Source: Bimastos eiseni (Eukaryota; Annelida; Clitellata; Crassiclitellata; Lumbricidae). From it: a stretch of DNA of 64,000 nt. Position numbers and translations under genes: made by a program. Location of the stretch: contig OY365810.1 of NCBI GenBank assembly GCA_959347315.1, positions 22,101,835-22,165,834 of the forward strand. Direction: 5' to 3'. Each line of letters opens with the position of its first letter. The stretch's first letter is position 1. Of this stretch, positions 52,801 to 61,800 are shown piece after piece. Under the pieces are notes generated by a model that saw only the letters and a list, made by a program, of their open reading frames with translations, was not told the origin of the DNA and did no database searches.

Positions 52801-55800
52801 TTTTTAGTTCTTTGCTAGGCTCATTGAGGGAATAGTGTACAGTAACATCTGAGTAAAAAAAGTCATTTTATAAATGATTGCTATAAATTTTGTCTCCTTT
52901 TGATGTTTGAACTGTGTAGTCGGTGTGAAATTGAGGAAGAACCAGAAGATGAAGATGCTCTTATTGAGCAAGGAACCACTTATGAAAAGCGAGTGAAAAA
53001 GCAAAAGTAGGTTTAACGTTTGTTGAATTTCAACATTTTAATAGATATGCTCGCTCACTGTTTAACATGTTGCTTAACCCATTCCCGCCCGAATTGTTTT
53101 CTCGGAAAATTAGTAATCTGATGCAGTGGAACAACAATAGAGCACCATCGATTATATCTAAGCATAATAAAGCATATATTTTTTGAATCAGCAGACTTCT
53201 GGCTGTGAAACTAATATTTTATTGTGAATGAAACTTCATTTTTATAGTGGCTTTAGAATGCCAACATGCAGCATTCAACGATGCACAAATCAACAATGTG
53301 TTTTTTTGCAACAGGTCACAATCCTAGTGTCTTTGTATTTCCAATCACTTGATTTTATGCTTGGCACAGACTCTGCACCTTCTACTAACATGTGCACTGA
53401 GTGGAAAATGCTAGTCAAGCAGCCTGGCAAAGGAGGAGGGTGCCTGCCAGAATCTGGCACTAGAGCATCATCTGGTGGGTTTGCATGCTGTGCAATCACA
53501 TCATCTGTCTGAATGTCTTGCTATCCCAGCAAAAGGAATATCCTCCTTACAAAATCTCTTTTTGCCAGTTCCATTGCTCATTGTCAGATGTTGTCGGTCG
53601 GTTTAGTGATGTTCCGCCAAAATTCATCACCTGGATGCTGATCTTTGTGAACATGACCTTGACTGTGACCTCGACTATGGGCATAATCACAACCTTGATA
53701 CCAACTGCTTCCTTCTCTGATGCTATCGGCTGTGGTTGTAACTTCAACATAACAGATGTAGATGTTGCCTAAAAAAAGAACAAACCGTTAATTCTGAGTT
53801 TGATAGGCTGAATGAGAAAAAGAATCACTCATTCTCAACAGCTGATCAATTGCCACAACCATTTCTCGATGAAACAATTGTCATTATATAATGTTTGCCT
53901 GAATGAATTGATTGTAAATAACCAGAAATTACTTTCAAACAAGGTAGTCACAATTGTTTTAAGTTACAACTATCAATAAATTACAAAAAGAAAAACAAAT
54001 AAAACTATTGGGCTGCTCACCTCTCAAAACTCCATCATCATTCGGCATTGCGAAGTCCAGAAAACAAGTTTCGGTATCAGACTCTGCTCAATTGAAACTA
54101 GATCCATCCCAAAACAGCGGGTGAGTCAACGATCTTCAAATCTCATATGAATTCATCATGAAAAGATGAAAATTCTTCGTCAGAACCATGCATTCCATAC
54201 CAAAAGATTATCAAGTTCGGGACTAATTTATGCATCGCTTCAAACTTATTTTTCTACAACAATATCCGACTTTTTTCAACAAAACATTCATAAAAATGTG
54301 GGGAATTTAGTGAGCATCAAGATTGATGCTATTTTTAGGTATGACGCGTTGATATTACAAATTGTTTCTAGTCTGTTTCAATGCCTCCCTTATCGGGTCG
54401 CTTGTGACCCAATTCGGCGGGAATGTGTTAAGTGTAACAAATATATCAATTTGTTATTTTACAATTACATTTTGATCATGTACTTCAATAAGGAACTGAA
54501 TGAGAGTTTGAAATATTGAATGTATGCATAATTGCTAAAAGGTCGATTTGTTAACATTTTCAGTGCTATTGTTCTTAGGTGGGTGTTTTTTGCCCATCAT
54601 GGCCAATTTGTAATTTTTTTACGGTTTTTGTTACTTATTGTGGAAAATAATTACTGCACTCTTGAAATCAGTATGTGGCACCTATGCAATGATGGTCTGC
54701 ACTCAAAATTTTTATATATGGTACAAAGCAGTGGCAAAATATGAGACATTCCTGGTGAATTTATGGATTAACTGTAATATCAGTCTTTTAATATGAGAAA
54801 GTCATTGATGTCGGATTTGTAAAGTAATTATGATTGGAATATTATATAGGACCACTTCAAGAAAGCATTGATAAGAGGTGCTTTCTGCAGCAGTCAGCTA
54901 ACTAGTAACTAGGGGTTGCCAGGGACAGGTTCATGCACATATGTGGAGCTCAGTCTCATGAGTAGCTAAGTCAATAGTGTGGAGGAATGATATACCGTAG
55001 CTTTCGTGGCACGTTAGAATGATACACCCAGCAGTCTCTCACTGCATGATGATCTAATTGTAATTAAACATTTATAAAGTGCCACTCAGCAATTCAAAGG
55101 CAGGCACATCGGAGGCATTACATGCGAAACACTCAACATTATCTAGTTGCTTCTACTGAACCATCGCTCAAGCTTACTGCATACCTTGAACACCCTGTTT
55201 TGTTCATATTGATGAGTTTTATTTGTCCAGAGGAAATTGAATCTGTCCAAGGGTCCACTAAGCGGCCCTGTTGGCATCCCCTCTTGGCTTTTGTCTTCTA
55301 TGGCTCACCTTCTCTCTGCCTCAGTTTCAATAGCTCTCTGACTTATTGTTACACATCATTTCAATGGCACTCTAGTTGTATCATGACAGTCCCTAAAACT
55401 GTTCACCCTCAGAATGAGGATGACTAGGCCCATTTCTATTACACAAATTTACTATGCCGCATGCTTTAGAAAATAGTTGTAAGGAGTTACTTCCATCCTA
55501 TCTTCACTGATCCTGAGACTAACTACTCTTAGTGAGCAATATGTATTTTGACCCTATGGCTTCATCACATTTGCTCTGACAATCATCTTTTCTTAAGTAG
55601 TCACACAGACCAAGATGACACACAAAGAAAACGTTAAACTGTACGAAATCTAAAGTAGAAATTATGAAATGGCCAAGACACAGATCTAGCAACAGTAATC
55701 GTCAACATGTTTGAAATTACTGAGTGAATTCTGACTTTCTACTAAATATTTTCCAAAATGACATCGAATGCAAATAGAACCAATGTTTCACATGATATTC

Positions 55801-58800
55801 ACAATTAATTAGTTAGCTAATTAGTTATTATGTTCTCGTCCATTCCTCAGCGTTGATATATTAATTTATGATTAGAATTACAAATACTTTATTCACAGGT
55901 TTGCAAAATAGTAGGTTTTCACAACTTAATTGGTTGCATTAGATCTATTTTTAATTTGCATTTTAATAAGCTCATCCATTTTTTAATTGGTTTAATTTGT
56001 TGATTTAGTTTGCATGTTGATGTACTCATGGACTGATTACTTGGTGTTTGTTGTTTCATAAGGAGCACTGAGCAGCAACATCGTACACAGGCCATTAACC
56101 AGAGAGAAGAGTCATTGAAGCAGAGAGAGGCCGAGTTGTTGCGAGTGAAGAAGGAAATAGAAAGTATTCGACCGCTTCAAGAGGTGGTTAGTTTCTAGAT
56201 GTTTAAGGATCGTTTCTGTCAATGGAAGACGTTGCTTTGTTTATGCTGTATGTCGTATGATCTGGGTTTAGAGTTCTCCTGGATCAGTTGTCATCCTTTT
56301 TGTTGACCAAGGAAATTTTATTTTATTGGTCTGTTGTAGATATTAAGTTCGTTCATTTGGTTCATTCTGTTGAAATTGCCATATTTAGAGATTTGTAAAT
56401 GATCATTTCATTAGTTTAAGAGAGAAATGACTTGGGCATGTGAATAAACAATTGTTTAAAAGTTCAATGATGAGTCTTGTGTCACAACTATCAACTTAAA
56501 GACTGACTATCGGCTTCTGATGGATAGAATAAATCGGGCTGCCGGCGGTTACGGAAGTACTGACGTTCTAACATTTTTTAAGGCGATCGCTCGCCTTTCT
56601 CATGCTTAATTACATTTTACTAGATGACATTTAATAATGATAATGGCTTTGATGGACAGTAAATCGAGGTTCTTGCGATTGCGGAAGAGGGATAACATTT
56701 AATTCTTTCCTTATTGTGTCTATTTACAGCTCATTGCTTATGCTTATTCTAAATAAATTTGCTTTGCATGCTATTTATTATTTATGTACAATTCAATGAC
56801 AATCCCCATCGAAATTTCACTTTACATGTCTATAAATTAAGCAATCTCCAGGAGGTGAAAGCCCCTAGAGGTGAAAGCCCCTAGAGGTGAAAGCCCCTAG
56901 AGGTGAAAGCCCCTAGAGGCGAAAGCCCCTAAAGGTGAAAGCTCCAAGAGGTGAATCGAGTGGAGGTGAAAGCCCCAAGAGGTGCAACGTCCAGAGGTGA
57001 AACGTCCGGAGGTGAAAGCCCATGGAACCGTGCTACATATATAAATGATAATAATATGGGACATTCAAGCACGTTATCAGTCACTACACTAGCTTACAAA
57101 TTTTGAGATTTTTTATGTAATGTAGCAGAGCTCATTTGTAGCTTTTCTGATATCATATTCCTAAGAAAAATTACGTCAATTTGCAGTTGTGATCCATTCA
57201 TGTTCTCTTTTAAGAAAATCGCTTTGAAAGTTTATGAGACTATTTGACCATTTTTCCTTTGCAACAGGTTTTCAATTTGTCTGACAATCATGATATTTGC
57301 AGAGGACATTCATTTTATTTTAAAATGAACATAAAGCAATTTTGAAATTTCTCTCAAAAAAACTTTATTTGGAAAGACTTTGTAGCAGTAGACTGTTAAT
57401 AAATCCTGCATATTTTGCAGTGCAAAGACTATATCTAAAAATTGTAATAGTAATTATAATGATAAGACAAATTGTATTGACGGCTGTACATTTTTTTATA
57501 TAGCACTCCTTCAAGAACCTGCTCAGGAGTGCTCCCAGCAATGAGTAAAGAAAAAAGACTTGAGCGACTTGTAAAACCCTTGGTGTAGATATTTGCTAGA
57601 TGGCATTGGTTAAATGAGCAGTAGGACAGAAGGACACCTTGCATGGCTGCCACACAGTTACAATTTACTCCTGTAAATCATCCATTGATACTACAACTTG
57701 TAATCTTTTTGCTGTCCTACTGCCATATGTCAGTTTGAATTAATAATCACAAATATATTATTGGTGGGAATGTGTATTAAGGAAATTGTGTAGCAAGGTC
57801 GGCTAGATCAAGCCCAAGCGAATTGCTGCCATGTGCCCAGCCAGATGAATTCAGTCTTTGTCACCGTGAATGTCCTTGTCACAGTTTTCTGTCTTTTTGA
57901 GACTTTAAGCAGGTATGTTTGTACTTTGAAAATACTTTTCGTCTAAAATATGCATACTTAGCCAACCATAATGATGCAATGATGAAATTGATAGAAATCC
58001 TGCTGTATTTATTAGTTTGATTTATCATAATTCATAATGAATGTTTGATTATTGTGTCAGTGTTCTTGTTCTTCCACTTTTTGTCTTAGAACGGTACAGA
58101 CGGTCTAACTCGAGCTGAATTAGAGGAGGCAAGACAGCAGCTGGAAGAGGCGAAACGCCGTGAAGAGGAGCAGAAGAGGATTATTGAAGACTTGAAGCGA
58201 CAGAAGCAGCACATGGAACAGCAGCAGAAGAAACTTGGACAGGCCATCATGGGAGACACTTTGTCTGTTGCTTCAATCAGTAACATTGCTCTGCATGGCT
58301 CTCAGGTGAGCGACATTCCACGTCATCCACTTCTATGTTGTCCAATCCACTAGTGGAAGGAAGTTTCTTTGCTTAACTGTGCCCTTAAGTACCTGTTATT
58401 ATGCAATTATATTTTTGTGATATCGTAAGGCCATACATACATAGTGTGCTTTAGTCTGTTTAGGACACCTTGATATATATGGTTCTTAAAGAATGAAGAG
58501 CTTCCATTCTGTGTGTAGTAGGGGACTTATTTCCTGTTCATCAGCCAGCAATAAGACCTGTTTTCAAGGTCTTGACCACTTGGCCAGTGCAATTATAACC
58601 ATTTACTTATAGGTACCTTTTCCCTTATTATTGATAGTTGTTTAGACAATAGACATGCCTCTGAGTGGCTCTTATGATGTGCTATACAAGTATTCTGTTA
58701 AATTTATTTCAAATGCATTTGTTAATCCTAGTTGAAATGTATGCAGCAAGATTTAGTGACAGATGAATACAAGTTTGTCAGGAATCAAGTTTAGCTGTTT

Positions 58801-61800
58801 GGCAGCCATTGCTCACTTTTCAGACTTTGTTTATACTGAGCTGAAGGCTGGGTCAACATAATGGGACTTGTGGGTATCGGATCCACATCCAACTGATTAG
58901 AAATGAACAGAGTGTCACATTCTAGTCCAAGTTTTACGAGTTGAATTATACAGAGTCCAACTTTCAGATATTTAAAGAAAGTTCTTGATTTTTAGTTTTT
59001 CAGTTTACACAAGTTTTATGAATTTTTTAGTTTTGCCTCAGTTTACACTAGGAAGCAGTAAGCACTGTTAGTGACAATATTTGTGTTTTATAGTTAGGTC
59101 GATTGTCATTTTGTAAATAAAATAATCCAATTTTCGTTTTCAAAACTGAAAATCGAAACGCCAATTTTTATTATAACTCGGACCCATTGTTTGTTTGACT
59201 GAGTATTACCAAATTCAGCTGAGCCGAGTTCCGACCCAAGTTTTGGTTCATCCTTACTTCTGATCTTCCAGCATGTTGTCTTCAGTCATCTATCTGCCTG
59301 CTCCATTACATTACTTATCATCTTATGTCGGTTACATATTTGCTGCTTAGTGACAGACTCAGATATGCCTCAACAACTGTTCTACATTCATGAATTGGAG
59401 TCTGCTCAGCAAATCTGCGTGCGATCTTCAATTGCAAACTATGCATGCTACCGATTTGACCATAGTGTTTACTTATACCATGATACTTGGATGAATTCTA
59501 TTTCCATCAGAAATACTTGTATGCCACTATTTACAGTTGTATGACTATATCTTGTGCAAAATTCACATTACATATATTATGTGTGTTCCTATTGAGTTTG
59601 TACTTTAATTAAGCATGTGTTTTGTTGGTTGTAGGCAACTCCTGCCACAAAGAGGTATGTTGATTCCTTATATTGAGTGCTGTCTTATTGGTTTACATAC
59701 TTGTTTAAACATCATGTATAATCATGTTAAGGACCTAATCGAAGTGCGGATATAAGTTTTGAGATGAGGAAGAAGAAGGAATTTGCTGGCATGTGTTGTG
59801 CTAAGCTGTATACAATGAATAATTGTTATGCAATGGAAAATTGTGACAAGAAGATAAATGCAGAAGGTGGCGTGTCGAAGTAAGGCAGCTGGAAATAGTA
59901 TAACTGCATTCAGTTTGTTTGATTGATCAGATTTTATATTTGTTTGCATTTAATCTGCTCTTTGTGTATTGATCTAATTTAACAGAATTAAAATCTACTT
60001 TGTTGTCTTCTGTGGCACCGTTGTCATGTTCATAACTTGGAAGTGAAACCTGCAGTAATATTTATATGATAAATGGGCTCTTGTTGAACACTCAATATAT
60101 TTTAGAATATCAAGTGTAATCTGTGTGACTGTCTAGTCTTGCATGACCACAGACAGCCATGGTCAACTTGTCTTGCTTTTGTATATACACTGTGTCCGGA
60201 TGAAAAGTAGTACCCAACAAAAAGTGTCATAACTCGTTCAAAACTGTAAGTATTTGCCTGAAATTTTAAACTCAACAACAGTGACCATATTTACACGAGA
60301 TCCCAAAGCGGTTTGGAAATATTCGTGAAGTTGTCAAATTTATGAGCGATTGCGATGGAACACTGAAAAATTAAAGTTTCCAACATAGGCCCTTACATGA
60401 TAAGTGAAGTTCGGCTACAGCTGGTGTTCAAAATGTCCTCCTCGTTCAAGGACACACGACCGTAGACGTGGACGCCACTGTTTTATGGCCCGGTCGATGA
60501 TAACGTGGTCAAGGAGCTGCCACTCCTCAACCAGACGTGCCCTCAGGTGATCGATGTCACGAATACGGGAACGATAAACGCGCTCCTCCAGTACACTCCA
60601 GATTTGATAGTCCACTGGATTGAGGTCTGGACTGTTGGGTGGCTACAGCTGCGGTGATATGAAGTCGGGTGTCTCCCAGGACAGTAGAGCAATGGTCTCA
60701 CGTGCTCGGTGCGCAGGGGCACTGTCTTGTTGGAATGTGAAGTAGCCGCCATCACATGCTTGATGGCAGGAAGCATATGCTGAGCGAGCAACACATCGCG
60801 ATAGTACGCACCATTCACCTTCACACCCGGCTCAACGAAGATCAAATCAGTGCACCCTAGGGTTGACATGCCGACTGAGACCATTAGTGACTTTGAAAAG
60901 TGTGAACGTGTTTTGAGGAGAAGTTCAGCTGGCATATTTTTCTTCCTCGTTCCATCCGCCGCATAAACGCGATCGTTCTGGAGGTTGACAGGAGGAGCGA
61001 CGGTAAAAACTTTTTGTCCGTAAACCATATGAAAGGAACTGTGTGTTCGGGGTATTTCTTTAGCAGCTGCTTCGCGCGTACAAGACGTGTCAGTTTCTTT
61101 GCTCTTGTTAGCTTTTGTGCTCGCCTCGTCCTAAAACAAACCAGTTTCAAGTCCTTGGAAATGATTTCGTGAACCGCGGTCTTCGGAATCCCAATATCCC
61201 TCGAAATATGACGCACTTTTCTATGGGTTCCTGGTGCATTTTCTTGGCTTAATGCCAGCCGTTCAACCAACTCAACGTTTTCAACAGTGCGTGTCGTGCG
61301 TTTTTGGCACTGCCAGGTTTTCGCTCCACTGTGCCCGTTTCATCAATCTTCTTCAATAACTTAATCACAGACGAAAGACACCAGCCTTTATTCGAAAATT
61401 CCTTCAGAAACCTTTTTGCTCCATAACCATGTTCTTGCCTGAGTACTTTAATTAAAATTTTATCTTCTTCTGTAAACGCCATTTTTTTATTGCTTACAAT
61501 AAACCAAGTGACGTATATCATCGATGACGACGTCACAGCGTCGGCGTAAGTAAGGGCCTATGTTGGAAACTTTAATTTTTCAGTGTTCCATCGCAATCGC
61601 TCATAAATTTGACAATTTCACGAATATTTCCAAACGGCTTTGGGATCTCGTGTAAATATGGTCACTGTTGTTGAGTTTAAAATTTCAGGCAAATACTTAC
61701 AGTTTTGAACGAGTTGTGACACTTTTTGTTGGGTACTACTTTTCATCCGGACACAGTGTAGTTACAACAAGGCAGCTTCACTGCAGATGATCACAATTGA

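Noticed and set aside
53228..53512. 94-codon plus-strand frame inside the piggyBac relic
   Set aside because: The recognisable transposase fragments are on the other strand.
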